Shown here: positions 44,946-54,029 of the stretch, piece by piece
How the letters are laid out: the number at the start of each line of letters is the position of its first letter
Position numbering within the stretch: position 1 is the stretch's first letter
NCBI RefSeq assembly: GCF_002252475.1
Contig: NZ_NNRK01000022.1
Location: forward strand, 124,001 to 188,000
Reading direction: 5' to 3'
Source of the DNA: Brucella rhizosphaerae
GTDB lineage: Bacteria > Pseudomonadota > Alphaproteobacteria > Rhizobiales > Rhizobiaceae
Length of the DNA: 64,000 bases
The notes under the pieces: model-generated
Told to the model about the DNA's origin: nothing
The model's database searches: none
The model's input: only the letters and a program-made list of their open reading frames with translations
Program-made: the position numbers and the translations under genes

Positions 44946-46415
44946 ATGTCCGAGGAACACAAGATGATGAGCGTCGACACCGCAACGCAAGAGCATTTAA
45001 AGGCGCTGATTGACAGTCTCGGCGTGGACCTTGTTCTCTCGGGCACCGAGGCAGCGCGATATTGCAGCGACTGGCACGACGATGTGAAAGGTGGTGCAGT
45101 TGCAGTGCTTCGTCCTCGTTCCACTGCGGACGTATCTGCATGTGTGAAGGCCGTGCGCGCTCGTGGGCTGTGTATTGTTCCGCAGGGCGGCAACACTGGC
45201 CTTGTGCTTGGAGCAACGCCCGACTCACCAGAAACTCAGGTCGTGATCAGCCTCGAACGCATGACCACTGTTCGCAGCATTGACGCAGATGATTTTTCCG
45301 CCGTTGTGGATGCAGGCTGCATTCTGTCCGAATTCAAGGACAAGGTGGAGGCAGCGGGGATGTTCTTTCCACTGGCGCTGGGTGCACAAGGTTCTTGCCG
45401 TATAGGTGGCAATGTGTCGACCAATGCAGGCGGCATCAACGTGCTGCGATATGGGATGACACGCGAACTCGTGCTCGGCCTTGAAGTGGTGTTGCCTGAC
45501 GGTTCCATTTTCGATGGCCTTTCTACCTTGCGCAAAGACAATCGCGGGATTGACCTCAAACAGCTTTTCATTGGCGCTGAAGGAACCCTGGGTATTGTTA
45601 CAGCTGTCGCCGTAAAGCTGATGCCGCAGCCCAAACAGGTTGCCACCGCGCTGCTCAGTCTTAACGCTCTCGACGATGCCATTGCACTTTATCGCCGTGC
45701 ACGGCGTGATTGCTGTGATTTGATGTCAGCTTTCGAATTTATGCCACCGCTTGCTTTCACTTTGGCCCGAGAAGCGATGCCAGACTTGGCGATGCCGATG
45801 GACGGCAATTACTCTGCCTATGTTCTAATGGAAATCTCCGGTTCCGGACTGATCGACATCGAAGATCTGATGGGGCGTTTCCTCGAAAACGTCATGGAAG
45901 ATGGTCTGGTTGCGGATGGCGTTATCGCAACATCCCGAGAGCAATCCCGCAAGCTGTGGCTGTTCCGCGAAGGCATGAACGAAGGTCAAGCCAAGCGGGG
46001 ACCTCACCTGCGCACCGACGTCTCCGTGCCGCTATCGCGTCTGGCGGATTTTGTGCGTGACGCAGAGACTGCAGTCTATGCGAGCCTGCCAGACTGCGTC
46101 TGCGTTTCTTATGGCCATGTGGGCGATGGCAATGTGCATCTTAATGTATTGCCGCCGAATACGCTCGACCGTGGGGAAATCGATGCCCGTATCTACAAAG
46201 CGAAGAACATCATCAATGATGTGCTGGACAACTATCGCGGCTCTATGAGCGCGGAGCATGGAATTGGTCGCCTTAAACGACCGGATTTTGAAAAGCGTCT
46301 ACCTGATGTGCAGCGCCAATTGCTATCAGCAATCAAGACTGCAATAGACCCTAGTCTTGCGATGAACCCCGGTTGCCAATTGAGCTTGCTGTCTTATTCA
46401 GGAACCAGCAATTAG
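44946..46415 (+). CDS. FAD-linked D-2-hydroxyacid dehydrogenase family protein
   Basis: The 489-residue protein has the VAO-type FAD domain: VKAVRARGLCIVPQGGNTGL and LGAQGSCRIGGNVSTNAGGI are the pyrophosphate-binding stretches. The C-terminal cap has SYGHVGDGNVHLNV, whose His residues bind metal in D-2-hydroxyglutarate and D-lactate dehydrogenases. GCAGGAGGAAGC precedes the ATG. It oxidises a D-2-hydroxy acid to the 2-keto acid, passing electrons to the quinone pool or an electron-transfer flavoprotein. It is divergent from denD and followed by the GntR gene. Confidence 0.9.
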   Translation: MSEEHKMMSVDTATQEHLKALIDSLGVDLVLSGTEAARYCSDWHDDVKGGAVAVLRPRSTADVSACVKAVRARGLCIVPQGGNTGLVLGATPDSPETQVVISLERMTTVRSIDADDFSAVVDAGCILSEFKDKVEAAGMFFPLALGAQGSCRIGGNVSTNAGGINVLRYGMTRELVLGLEVVLPDGSIFDGLSTLRKDNRGIDLKQLFIGAEGTLGIVTAVAVKLMPQPKQVATALLSLNALDDAIALYRRARRDCCDLMSAFEFMPPLAFTLAREAMPDLAMPMDGNYSAYVLMEISGSGLIDIEDLMGRFLENVMEDGLVADGVIATSREQSRKLWLFREGMNEGQAKRGPHLRTDVSVPLSRLADFVRDAETAVYASLPDCVCVSYGHVGDGNVHLNVLPPNTLDRGEIDARIYKAKNIINDVLDNYRGSMSAEHGIGRLKRPDFEKRLPDVQRQLLSAIKTAIDPSLAMNPGCQLSLLSYSGTSN

Positions 46416-46426
46416 GGGTACGTAAC

Positions 46427-47140
46427 ATGTCGGCGGATTTTGGCCATATAAAGCGCAGTGAACACCTCCCTGCGCGGATTGCTGCCCAGATCGGCAGCGA
46501 TATTCATGAAGGACGGTTGCAGCCTGGTGACAGGCTACCAACTGAACACGTTCTGTCAAAATCCTTTGGCGTAAGCCGCTCAGTCGTTCGGGAAGCCATT
46601 GCACAGTTGCGCAATGAAGGGCTCGTTGATACCCGTCAGGGTGTTGGTGCCTTTGTAACGGAGCGACAGGCCCGATCAATCCGAATAGATGAAGACGAAC
46701 TGTTCAGCCGCGATAGTTTCCGCGACCTGTTCCAATTGCGTTTCCCTCTTGAGATTGAAGCAGCAGGATTGGCAGCAGCCCATCATACAGCCAAAGACCT
46801 TGCGCGGCTTGACGAAGCCCTCGAGCAAATGACCGGGGCTGCAAAATGGACTGAACAAGGCATCGTTGCGGATCTTGCCTTTCACAAAGCAGTGGCGGAT
46901 GCGACCGGCAACGAATATTTTTCTACATTCGTCGGGTTCATCACAGAGCGTATCAGTCACGCAATCAACGTTGCACGCGCAAAGGCGGTTCTGGAAGAGA
47001 TCGTCAATATCACCATTGAGGAACATGTCAGCTTGCGCGATGCCATTGCAAGCCGCGACCCGCTGATCGCACGCGACGCCATGCGCAAACATCTTATGGG
47101 AGCTGCAGCAAGAATCGGCCTTCCCCTTGAATCCTATTAA
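46427..47140 (+). CDS. GntR-family regulator, FCD type, of the hydroxy-acid locus
   Basis: From the ATG at 46427 the protein has 237 residues: winged helix (GDRLPTEHVLSKSFGVSRSV, REAIAQLRNEGLVDTRQGVG) and FCD domain from about residue 85 with DLAFHKAVADATGN and EEHVSLRDAIASRD carrying the metal His positions. The longer frame to 46373 lies inside the upstream gene. It follows the FAD dehydrogenase by 11 bases. Two matching 15-bp operator candidates flank it, so it probably controls denD, the FAD dehydrogenase and the FAH-TRAP unit. Confidence 0.9.
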   Translation: MSADFGHIKRSEHLPARIAAQIGSDIHEGRLQPGDRLPTEHVLSKSFGVSRSVVREAIAQLRNEGLVDTRQGVGAFVTERQARSIRIDEDELFSRDSFRDLFQLRFPLEIEAAGLAAAHHTAKDLARLDEALEQMTGAAKWTEQGIVADLAFHKAVADATGNEYFSTFVGFITERISHAINVARAKAVLEEIVNITIEEHVSLRDAIASRDPLIARDAMRKHLMGAAARIGLPLESY

Positions 47141-47454
47141 AATCGTTCAGGACCTGCATTTCAAACAGTGCGGAAAGTTGCAATTTTCCGGACAACCGAT
47201 TTCGGTTCTGGACAGCGATAAAATCTCGAACTAAAACGATACAAACGGTTGTCAGACATCCTGACAATAAGGCAGGTTGGCTTTGGAGGGCCACTGCTTG
47301 AACAGTGGGAGATACCGGCACAGGCGGGAAGGATCAGACAACCCGACGGGTTCAGACCCTATGGAACTGTCAACCCTCGAAAGTCGCTGCACCGGACTGG
47401 AGCCATATAATCGTAGCTTTCCATTTTGATGGAGGCTACCGGGAGGAGGATAGC
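47141..47454 (+). other. Leader and promoter region of the FAH-TRAP operon
   Basis: About 310 bases with operator site 2 (47247-47261) and a downstream leader. The longer reading frame that begins at 47305 has no family resemblance before codon 51, so I treat that part as untranslated. No riboswitch is recognised. Confidence 0.5.
47247..47267. promoter_or_regulatory. Candidate GntR operator, site 2 (FAH-TRAP operon)
   Basis: GGTTGTCAGACATCC (47247-47261) matches site 1 at 12 of 15 positions. In addition TTGTCAG-ACATC-CTGACAA (47249-47267) is a perfect 7-5-7 inverted repeat. It lies about 190 bases before the TTG start of the FAH-family gene, downstream of the GntR gene that probably encodes its binder. 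Confidence 0.65.
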
Positions 47455-48624
47455 TTGACTTCAAAGCATTCGTTGAGTGCACATCAAATTTTGCCTGATG
47501 ATCCTGAGAACGCCTTTCTGGTGGGACGCGTCTGGTCTAAGGCTGCAGACGGGCCCTGCCCCGTTCTGGTGCGCGATGAACGCGTGCTTGACCTGACAGC
47601 TATTGCTGCAACGGTATCGAGCCTTTTTGAGATAGACAGCATTGCTGAGAAACTTGCCACCATCACAAGCCTGCCGGACCTTGGTTCGCTGGACGACTTT
47701 CTCAATGGCGAAACCGGCCACCTTCTGGCTCCAATCGATCTGCAAGCAATCAAAGCTGCTGGTGTGACTTTTGCCGACAGCATGCTGGAGCGTGTTATTG
47801 AAGAGCAGGCGAAGGGTGATCCCTCACGCGCTCGTTCTATCCGCGAGAAGCTTGCTCCTGTGCTTGGTGACAGTCTGCGCGGTGTGTCCGCAGGTTCTGA
47901 AAAAGCAGCAAGCATTAAGACGCTTCTTCAAGACATGAACCTCTGGTCGCAATATCTCGAAGTCGGCATTGGACCAGACGCCGAGATTTTTACCAAAGCA
48001 CAACCAATGTCTTCTGTAGGCTGTGGAGATAAGGTCGGCATTCATCCGATTTCCGAATGGAACAATCCAGAACCGGAAGTGGTACTGGCTGTACGTTCCG
48101 ATGGCGAAATCCTTGGTGCGGCACTTGGTAACGATGTCAACTTGCGCGACGTTGAAGGCCGATCTGCTCTGTTGCTCGGAAAAGCCAAAGATAACAACGC
48201 GTCGTGTTCTGTAGGCCCATTCATCCGCTTGTTCCACGATACTTTTACGCTCGACGTTCTCTCCAGGGTTCGTGTTTCGCTCTTGGTAAAAGGTGACGAT
48301 GGTTTCGAAATGACTGGCGAAAGCCCGATGGAAGCCATCAGCCGCTCGCCTGCCAATCTCGTATCGCAGCTTCGCAATCGCAATCATCAGTATCCCGACG
48401 GTGCAGTGCTGTTCCTTGGAACCATGTTCGCACCCGTCAAAGACCGGCGTGGCGTCGGCCAGGGTTTCACACATGAAATCGGTGACCGCGTCGAGATTTC
48501 GACGCCGTTGCTGGGCCGTCTGGTCAACTGGGTAGATCGCACTGATGCGTGCCCGGAATGGACCTTCGGCACAAGGGCGCTCTTCCGCAACCTTGCCGCG
48601 CGCGGCCTTCTTGAAAAGGTATGA
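47455..48624 (+). CDS. Fumarylacetoacetate hydrolase-family protein, TTG start
   Basis: I set the start at TTG 47455 because GGGAGGAGGA stands four bases before it and the similarity begins there; this gives 389 residues. The FAH catalytic domain has the metal ligands in NNPEPEVVLAVRSDGEI (Glu-x-Glu) and the downstream LGNDVNLRDVEGRS Asp. FAH-family enzymes hydrolyse or hydrate 2-keto acids, or dehydrate 2-keto-3-deoxy sugar acids. In this locus it may act on the product of the IlvD/Edd dehydratase. The TRAP genes follow within five bases. Confidence 0.87.
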   Translation: MTSKHSLSAHQILPDDPENAFLVGRVWSKAADGPCPVLVRDERVLDLTAIAATVSSLFEIDSIAEKLATITSLPDLGSLDDFLNGETGHLLAPIDLQAIKAAGVTFADSMLERVIEEQAKGDPSRARSIREKLAPVLGDSLRGVSAGSEKAASIKTLLQDMNLWSQYLEVGIGPDAEIFTKAQPMSSVGCGDKVGIHPISEWNNPEPEVVLAVRSDGEILGAALGNDVNLRDVEGRSALLLGKAKDNNASCSVGPFIRLFHDTFTLDVLSRVRVSLLVKGDDGFEMTGESPMEAISRSPANLVSQLRNRNHQYPDGAVLFLGTMFAPVKDRRGVGQGFTHEIGDRVEISTPLLGRLVNWVDRTDACPEWTFGTRALFRNLAARGLLEKV

Positions 48625-48628
48625 TGCC

Positions 48629-49165
48629 ATGATTCAGAAGCTGATCGACCTGTTTTTCCGCTTTCTGGCGCTGCTTATGATTTTATCCTTAGCCAGCATG
48701 GCGCTGATGGTATTCGTCAATGTCATCCTTCGTTACGGTATGAATTCAGGCATTGCCATTTCCGATGAAATGTCCCGATATTTTTTCGTCTGGCTGACTT
48801 TTATTGGCGCTGTCGTTGCTCACCGTGAAAACTTGCACATGGGTGTGGAAACGGTGGTTTCCCGCTTCGGACGCAAGGGGCGGCTTGTCCTGATGGGCGT
48901 TTCAAATTTTGTTATTATGTGTGTTTCCGCAATCCTGTTTCTGGGCACGTGGCAACAGCTGCCGATCAACTCCTCAATGGTTGCGCCCGTAAGTGGCCTT
49001 TCAATGGGCTGGGTTTACGGTATCGGACTGTTTACTGGTGCCGGTATTTTCCTGATCTCGCTTGAAAGATTGTTTCGCATTGTGACGGGTCGCGTCACCG
49101 AGGATGAGATTTCAGCCTTCGCTGGCGAACATGCAAACATTGAACAGCTTTCGGAGCGTGCCTGA
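48629..49165 (+). CDS. TRAP transporter small membrane subunit (DctQ-like)
   Basis: The 178-residue protein has four predicted transmembrane segments and the DctQ pattern VILRYGMNSGIAISDEMSRY followed by FVWLTFIGAVVAHRENLHMG. I start it at the ATG at 48629, five bases after the FAH gene; a longer frame only reads into that gene. Its stop overlaps the start of the large subunit by one base. It is the accessory subunit of a sodium-driven organic-acid importer. Confidence 0.9.
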   Translation: MIQKLIDLFFRFLALLMILSLASMALMVFVNVILRYGMNSGIAISDEMSRYFFVWLTFIGAVVAHRENLHMGVETVVSRFGRKGRLVLMGVSNFVIMCVSAILFLGTWQQLPINSSMVAPVSGLSMGWVYGIGLFTGAGIFLISLERLFRIVTGRVTEDEISAFAGEHANIEQLSERA

Positions 49166-50442
49166 TGACTCTTCTCGTATTCATTGGATCGCTCGTCGGC
49201 GCTATGGCCATTGGGGTTCCGGTCGCTTTTGCGCTGATGGTCTGTGGTGTCGCGCTTATGTGGCACATGGACATGTTCAATTCGCAAATCATTGCGCAGA
49301 ACATGATTGCAGGCGCAGATACCTTCACATTGCTGGCCATCCCCTTCTTCATTCTGGCTGGTGAGTTGATGAACTCCGGTGGGCTGTCCCGCCGTATTAT
49401 TGATTTCGCAATCGCCTGTGTCGGTCATATTCGTGGTGGACTTGGCATCGTTGCTATTTTCGCAGCCATCATCATGGCGTCGATCTCCGGCTCTGCTGCT
49501 GCGGACACGGCAGCGTTGGCTGCGATCCTCATCCCGATGATGGCCAAAGCAGGTTATAATGTTCCACGCTCTGCAGGTCTTATCGCTGCAGGCGGCATTA
49601 TTGCGCCGGTCATTCCACCATCGATGGCTTTTATCGTCTTCGGTGTCGCAGCTAACGTCTCCATAACCAAACTGTTTATGGCTGGTGTGTTTCCCGGCAT
49701 TCTGATGGGCACCTCGCTTATCATCACCTGGCTGTTTGTAGTTCGTAAGGACAAAGTTGAAACTCTTCCACGTGTTTCAGGCAAAGAGCGTCTGAAAGCC
49801 AGTGGTCGCGCTGCCTGGGCGCTGGGCATGCCTGTCATCATCCTTGGCGGTATCAAAGCTGGCATCGTGACCCCTACAGAAGCAGCCGTCGTTGCTGCAA
49901 TGTATGCGCTTTTCGTCGGTATGTTCATTTACCGCGAACTCAAGATTACAGATCTTGGCCACGTGTTCCTTCGAGCCGCAAAAACAACTTCTGTCGTTAT
50001 GTTCCTCGTCTGTGCTGCACTCGTGTCGGCCTGGCTTATTACAGCCGCAAACATTCCAGCCGAGATCAGCAACTACATCGAGCCACTGATTGATCGACCG
50101 ACTTTGTTGCTCTTCGTCATCATGCTTCTGGTTCTGGTCGTTGGCACAGCGCTTGATCTGACACCAACAATCCTGATCTTAACGCCCGTGCTTATGCCGA
50201 TCATTCAGAAGGCAGGTATTGACCCTGTCTACTTCGGCGTACTCTTCATAATGAACACATCTATCGGCCTTCTCACACCACCAGTCGGAGTTGTGCTCAA
50301 TGTGGTTTCAGGTGTTGGCCGCGTTCCACTTGGTCGCGTCATAAAGGGCGTTTTGCCATTCCTGCTTGCCGAGGTTTTTGTACTGTTCCTTTTGGTTCTG
50401 TTCCCTGACCTCGTTCTTGTTCCTGCCAGCTGGCTCTATTGA
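49165..50442 (+). CDS. TRAP transporter large membrane subunit (DctM-like)
   Basis: The 425-residue protein has about 12 hydrophobic segments and DctM hallmarks: LLAIPFFILAGELMNSGGLS, ASISGSAAADTAALAAILIP and PVIPPSMAFIVFG, which form the substrate and sodium sites. LTPPVGVVLNVVSGVGR near the C-terminus is also typical. It carries substrate across the inner membrane, fed by the DctP protein encoded next. Confidence 0.93.
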   Translation: MTLLVFIGSLVGAMAIGVPVAFALMVCGVALMWHMDMFNSQIIAQNMIAGADTFTLLAIPFFILAGELMNSGGLSRRIIDFAIACVGHIRGGLGIVAIFAAIIMASISGSAAADTAALAAILIPMMAKAGYNVPRSAGLIAAGGIIAPVIPPSMAFIVFGVAANVSITKLFMAGVFPGILMGTSLIITWLFVVRKDKVETLPRVSGKERLKASGRAAWALGMPVIILGGIKAGIVTPTEAAVVAAMYALFVGMFIYRELKITDLGHVFLRAAKTTSVVMFLVCAALVSAWLITAANIPAEISNYIEPLIDRPTLLLFVIMLLVLVVGTALDLTPTILILTPVLMPIIQKAGIDPVYFGVLFIMNTSIGLLTPPVGVVLNVVSGVGRVPLGRVIKGVLPFLLAEVFVLFLLVLFPDLVLVPASWLY

Positions 50443-50486
50443 GCCACTGGTATTCTTTTACTTTCTCAAACTCTGGGAGGATACTC

Positions 50487-51497
50487 ATGAGAAAATTCCT
50501 AATCGCAACAACAGCACTGGTTTCTGCTGTAGCAACTTTTGCAGTCGCTCCAGCACAGGCTGAGTTCAAGAGCCGCAACATCCGCGTCTCCAATGGCATC
50601 AATGCGGATCATCCGGTGGGTGATGGCATCAAGGCTATGCAGGCGTGTCTTGATGAAAAGTCGGACGGCAATCTGAAGCTTACGGCATTTTGGGGCGGCG
50701 CTTTGGGCGGTGACCTTCAGGCAACTCAGGCACTGCGTTCCGGTGTTCAGGAAGCTGTAGTCACATCCTCCTCGCCTCTCGTTGGCATTGTTCCGGCACT
50801 TGGCGTATTCGATCTTCCGTTCCTGTTTGCCAATTCAGACGAAGCTTACGCCGTCATGGACGGTGAATTTGGCGACCTGCTGAATGAGAAGCTCGATGCA
50901 GCCGGTCTGGTTAATCTGGCTTATTGGGAAAACGGTTTCCGCAACCTGTCCAACTCCAAGCACCCCATCAACAAATGGGAAGATCTTGAAGGGATGAAGG
51001 TTCGCGTGATGCAGAACAATATCTTCCTCGATACGTTCAAGAACTTTGGTGCCAATGCGACACCAATGGCATTTGGTGAAATTTTCTCAGCGCTCGAAAC
51101 AAAAGCGATCGACGCTCAGGAAAACCCTTACGTGACCATCGACACTTCAAAATTCTATGAAGTGCAGGCTTATGTTTCGGAAACCAAGCACGCTTACACA
51201 CCGTTCCTCTTCTTGTTCTCTAAGCCTATTTTCAACACCTATTCTCCTGAAGAACAGGCTGCTTTGAAGGATTGCGCAGCAGTTGGCCGCGATGTAGAGC
51301 GCAAGGTAATTGTGGAACTCAACAAGAAGTCACTGGAAAAAATCGAAGCGGCTGGCGTGAAGTTCAACACGATTACGCCAGAAGAACAGGCGCGTATTCT
51401 CGAAAAGTCTCAGATAATTTACGAGAAGCATAAAGCTGATATCGGTGCTGATATCGTAGAACGCGCTCAGAGTATCCTTGCCGATCTGCGCAAGTAA
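50487..51497 (+). CDS. TRAP transporter substrate-binding protein (DctP-like)
   Basis: From the ATG at 50487 (GGGAGG seven bases before) the precursor has 336 residues and a signal peptide cleaved after AQA near residue 24. FWGGALGGDLQATQALRSGV, LEGMKVRVMQNNIFLDTFKN and the carboxylate-binding Arg in KVRVMQNN are DctP features. NAFGE-like TPMAFGEIFSALETKAIDAQ is present. It binds a carboxylate in the periplasm. It is the last gene of the unit, followed by a strong terminator. Confidence 0.93.
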   Translation: MRKFLIATTALVSAVATFAVAPAQAEFKSRNIRVSNGINADHPVGDGIKAMQACLDEKSDGNLKLTAFWGGALGGDLQATQALRSGVQEAVVTSSSPLVGIVPALGVFDLPFLFANSDEAYAVMDGEFGDLLNEKLDAAGLVNLAYWENGFRNLSNSKHPINKWEDLEGMKVRVMQNNIFLDTFKNFGANATPMAFGEIFSALETKAIDAQENPYVTIDTSKFYEVQAYVSETKHAYTPFLFLFSKPIFNTYSPEEQAALKDCAAVGRDVERKVIVELNKKSLEKIEAAGVKFNTITPEEQARILEKSQIIYEKHKADIGADIVERAQSILADLRK

Positions 51498-51518
51498 GTC
51501 TCAGTTCAAATGCACAAG

Positions 51519-51554
51519 AAAGCCCGCGGTGATCTCTCACCGCGGGCTTTTTTT
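51519..51554 (+). terminator. Rho-independent terminator of the TRAP operon
   Basis: AAAGCCCGCGGTGA pairs perfectly with TCACCGCGGGCTTT over a TCTC loop and is followed by TTTT. It lies 22 bases after the DctP stop. The A-rich left flank means it can also stop the convergent EamA transcript. Confidence 0.95.
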
Positions 51555-51590
51555 CGAGAGTATTTATGGACGGGACGATTGCCCAACCAT

Positions 51591-52490
51591 TTACGCTCCT
51601 CGTTTCACTCGCTGTTCGCGGAAGAAAATAAATAACCCCGATCCAACGATCAATACTGCACCGATCACCATGCTCGCCTTCGGAATATCTCCGAAGAACA
51701 TCCAGCCAAAAAGCACAGCCCACAGCAAAAGCGTATATTGTAGCGGTGCTACAGTCGCCGCATCGGAAATTTTCAGTGCACGGTTGACGAACATATGAGC
51801 ACCCATCGCGACGATACCCAAAAGAAGCATAAGCCCGATCTCCATCGGTGCGCCAAGTGGTCGCCAATCCAGCGGCGCAAAAATGACACCCGCAATCAGC
51901 GCCCCCATCAACTGAAAGAAAACGAGTGTCTTGTCTGGCGTCCCGCGCAGACTGCGACCCGATATCATCATGAACGCAAAGGCTATCGTCCCAAGGATCG
52001 AGATGATTGCCGGAGCCGTAAACATGGCGCTGGAAGGATTGAGCGCAATAATAACCCCCACAAATCCAATGCCGATGGCAGTCCATCGGCGCCAGCCAAC
52101 TTGCTCACCGAGCAGAAAAGGTGATGCAGCCGCCACATAGATCGGTGCTGCCAGCCAATAGGTCATGACATCAGCCAACGGCAGATACATGACGGCATAG
52201 TAGAACGCAAAGACCTCAAAGGTGGAAAAGAAGACACGCGCGGCCTGCAGAAGTGGCTTTTCCGCCTTTATAATGGGTTGTAATCCAGCCCGCCAAAGAA
52301 AAGGGGCCAGAATGACAAGCGCTGCAATGCTGCGGATCAGAATGACCTGACCCACGCTGTAACTGGCAACAAGCCATTTACCCATTGCATCGTTTAACGA
52401 AAACATCAGCATTCCGACAAGCATAAGTGCTGGTCCGGCGATTGCCGGAACTGCACTATGGCTGTGCTGCTGTTGCGTGGTGGCAGACAT
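51591..52490 (-). CDS. EamA/DMT-family transporter
   Basis: The 299-residue protein has ten predicted transmembrane helices in two EamA halves. LMLVGMLMFSLNDAMGKWLV opens the first half, and APLQYTLLLWAVLFGWMFFG is the conserved late segment of the second. Family members move amino acids, sugars or nucleotide derivatives, often outward. It lies downstream of the enolase-superfamily gene on the same strand with a 37-base gap, so they may be co-transcribed. Confidence 0.9.
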   Translation of the reverse strand: MSATTQQQHSHSAVPAIAGPALMLVGMLMFSLNDAMGKWLVASYSVGQVILIRSIAALVILAPFLWRAGLQPIIKAEKPLLQAARVFFSTFEVFAFYYAVMYLPLADVMTYWLAAPIYVAAASPFLLGEQVGWRRWTAIGIGFVGVIIALNPSSAMFTAPAIISILGTIAFAFMMISGRSLRGTPDKTLVFFQLMGALIAGVIFAPLDWRPLGAPMEIGLMLLLGIVAMGAHMFVNRALKISDAATVAPLQYTLLLWAVLFGWMFFGDIPKASMVIGAVLIVGSGLFIFFREQRVKRGA

Positions 52491-52527
52491 AGAGCCTCCG
52501 ATCAGAACTGTTCGCTAAAGCCCGACA

Positions 52528-53730
52528 TCATATCGAGGTTACATCTGAAATCCGGCGGCTCACGGTGAATGCCTTGTCCAGCTCCGGGTTCAACTCCATG
52601 CCGAGACCGGGACCAGGAGGAACCGTAATCATACCATTCTTCACTTCAGGAAGAGCCGTGACAAGATCACGATACCAGGTACGATAAAAGGCGCGGACAC
52701 TCTCTTGCACAAGCGCGTTCGGCGCATTCAGCGAAAGGTGGGTCGAGGCACACAAAACCACCGGACCTGTGCAATCGTGTGGAGCAACAGGCAGGTGCCA
52801 TGCTTCTGCCATTGACGCAATTTTTCTTGCCTCTGACAATCCTCCACACCAGGAAATATCCAGCATGACAATTCCAGCAACGCCGGTTTCAAGATAATCG
52901 CGAAAACCCCACCGGGAGGCTAGCGTTTCAGATGCGGAAATTGGCGCAGGTGAGACTTCCGCATAGCGCTTAAGGCTGGAAAGGCTGTCCATTTTAATCG
53001 GGTCTTCATGCCAGAACGTACCATAAGGCGTCAGCGCCTTTGCGATCTGCATGGCCGGCAGCAGCTGCCACATGGAGTGAAACTCCACCATAATATCAAT
53101 ACGATCACCAACCGCGCTACGAATCTTTTCGAACGGTTCAAGCGCCGCTTTCATATCCGATGGGGAGATATATTGTCCCCTCGTCTTTTCTGCGGCGGCA
53201 TCGAACGGCCAGATTTTCATAGCCGTGATGCCGTCTTCAAGGAGAGAGTGGGCCAATTCATCTGCACGGTGCAAAAAGCCGTTGAGATCATCGTAATCGC
53301 GACCGGTTGAAAGGCCGTAGTTGCCTGTAGTCTGACCAGTCGCTTTCTTGATATACTCAGTGCCCGCACAGGTATTGTAAGTGCGGATTTCCCGTCGCGA
53401 AAAACCACCGAGCAGCTGCGCTATCGGTTGGTTGGTGGCTTTGCCGAAAATATCCCACAACGCAATATCGAAAGCCGAGTTTCCACGCACTTCCGCGCCT
53501 GACGAGCGAAACCCGACATACCCAACAAGATCCGATGCCAACAGATCTATTTCCAAAGGATCACGGCCAATCACCCTTGGCGCAACATATTCATGTATGT
53601 AGGCTTCGACCGTTTCTGCCCCGAAAAATGTTTCGCCAAGCCCGGTAATACCTTCGTCCGTATGGACAAGAACCCAAAGCAGGTTGGCGCGCTCAGCCAC
53701 GCGCACGGTTTCCAGCGCAGTAATCTTCAT
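52528..53730 (-). CDS. Enolase-superfamily enzyme (mandelate racemase/muconate lactonizing type)
   Basis: The 400-residue protein has the capping domain (residues 1-125) and barrel. AMKIWPFDAAAE with Lys-x-Trp, a metal ligand in IMVEFHSMW, then WHEDPI and SASETLAS for the other metal acids, and the catalytic His in APHDCTGPV are all seen. The KxW and HDCTGP arrangement resembles acid-sugar dehydratases such as mannonate or gluconate dehydratases more than racemases. It would give a 2-keto-3-deoxy acid, in line with the sugar-acid theme of the locus. An inverted repeat stands directly upstream. Confidence 0.88.
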   Translation of the reverse strand: MKITALETVRVAERANLLWVLVHTDEGITGLGETFFGAETVEAYIHEYVAPRVIGRDPLEIDLLASDLVGYVGFRSSGAEVRGNSAFDIALWDIFGKATNQPIAQLLGGFSRREIRTYNTCAGTEYIKKATGQTTGNYGLSTGRDYDDLNGFLHRADELAHSLLEDGITAMKIWPFDAAAEKTRGQYISPSDMKAALEPFEKIRSAVGDRIDIMVEFHSMWQLLPAMQIAKALTPYGTFWHEDPIKMDSLSSLKRYAEVSPAPISASETLASRWGFRDYLETGVAGIVMLDISWCGGLSEARKIASMAEAWHLPVAPHDCTGPVVLCASTHLSLNAPNALVQESVRAFYRTWYRDLVTALPEVKNGMITVPPGPGLGMELNPELDKAFTVSRRISDVTSI

Positions 53731-54029
53731 AAAGTCCTCCCAAAAATCCCAAGATTATTCCTCACAAGTCCTTGGGATTACTCGCAATATGACTGATTAA
53801 AGTATCAATTTCGTTAGCATCTGACGTATCTCGCTCTAAAAAAACAAATGAATTTTCATGGGTTGATCTTTAACTCCAAGAGCAAGCCGTTACTCCTCAT
53901 TATGCGCTCTGATCAATTGTCCGTTTTCGAGTATTTTTGCCTGATAGCATGAACTCCATCGGCTTTGACTGGGGTGAACCGGACAAACCTCATATCATTG
54001 GCACCGCAACTGCAGCACAATGATTAGGT
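53731..54029. other. Boundary region between catabolic locus and accessory DNA
   Basis: About 300 bases upstream of the enolase-superfamily gene. They hold that gene's promoter and operator candidate and then unassigned sequence. A 24-codon frame at 53949-54023 has no ribosome binding site and no family; I did not call it. Confidence 0.45.
53745..53779 (-). promoter_or_regulatory. Inverted repeat upstream of the enolase-superfamily gene
   Basis: AATCCCAAG (53745-53753) and CTTGGGATT (53771-53779) are perfect 9-bp complements separated by 17 bases, starting 15 bases before the start codon. It may be an operator for an unlinked regulator, or a hairpin covering the translation start. Confidence 0.5.

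Noticed and set aside
47305..47454. N-terminal extension of the FAH-family frame
   Set aside because: The first 50 codons show no family similarity and a strong ribosome binding site stands before the TTG at 47455.
53949..54023. 24-codon frame beginning MNSIGFDWGEPDK
   Set aside because: Too short, no ribosome binding site and no recognised family; possibly the tail of a decayed gene.
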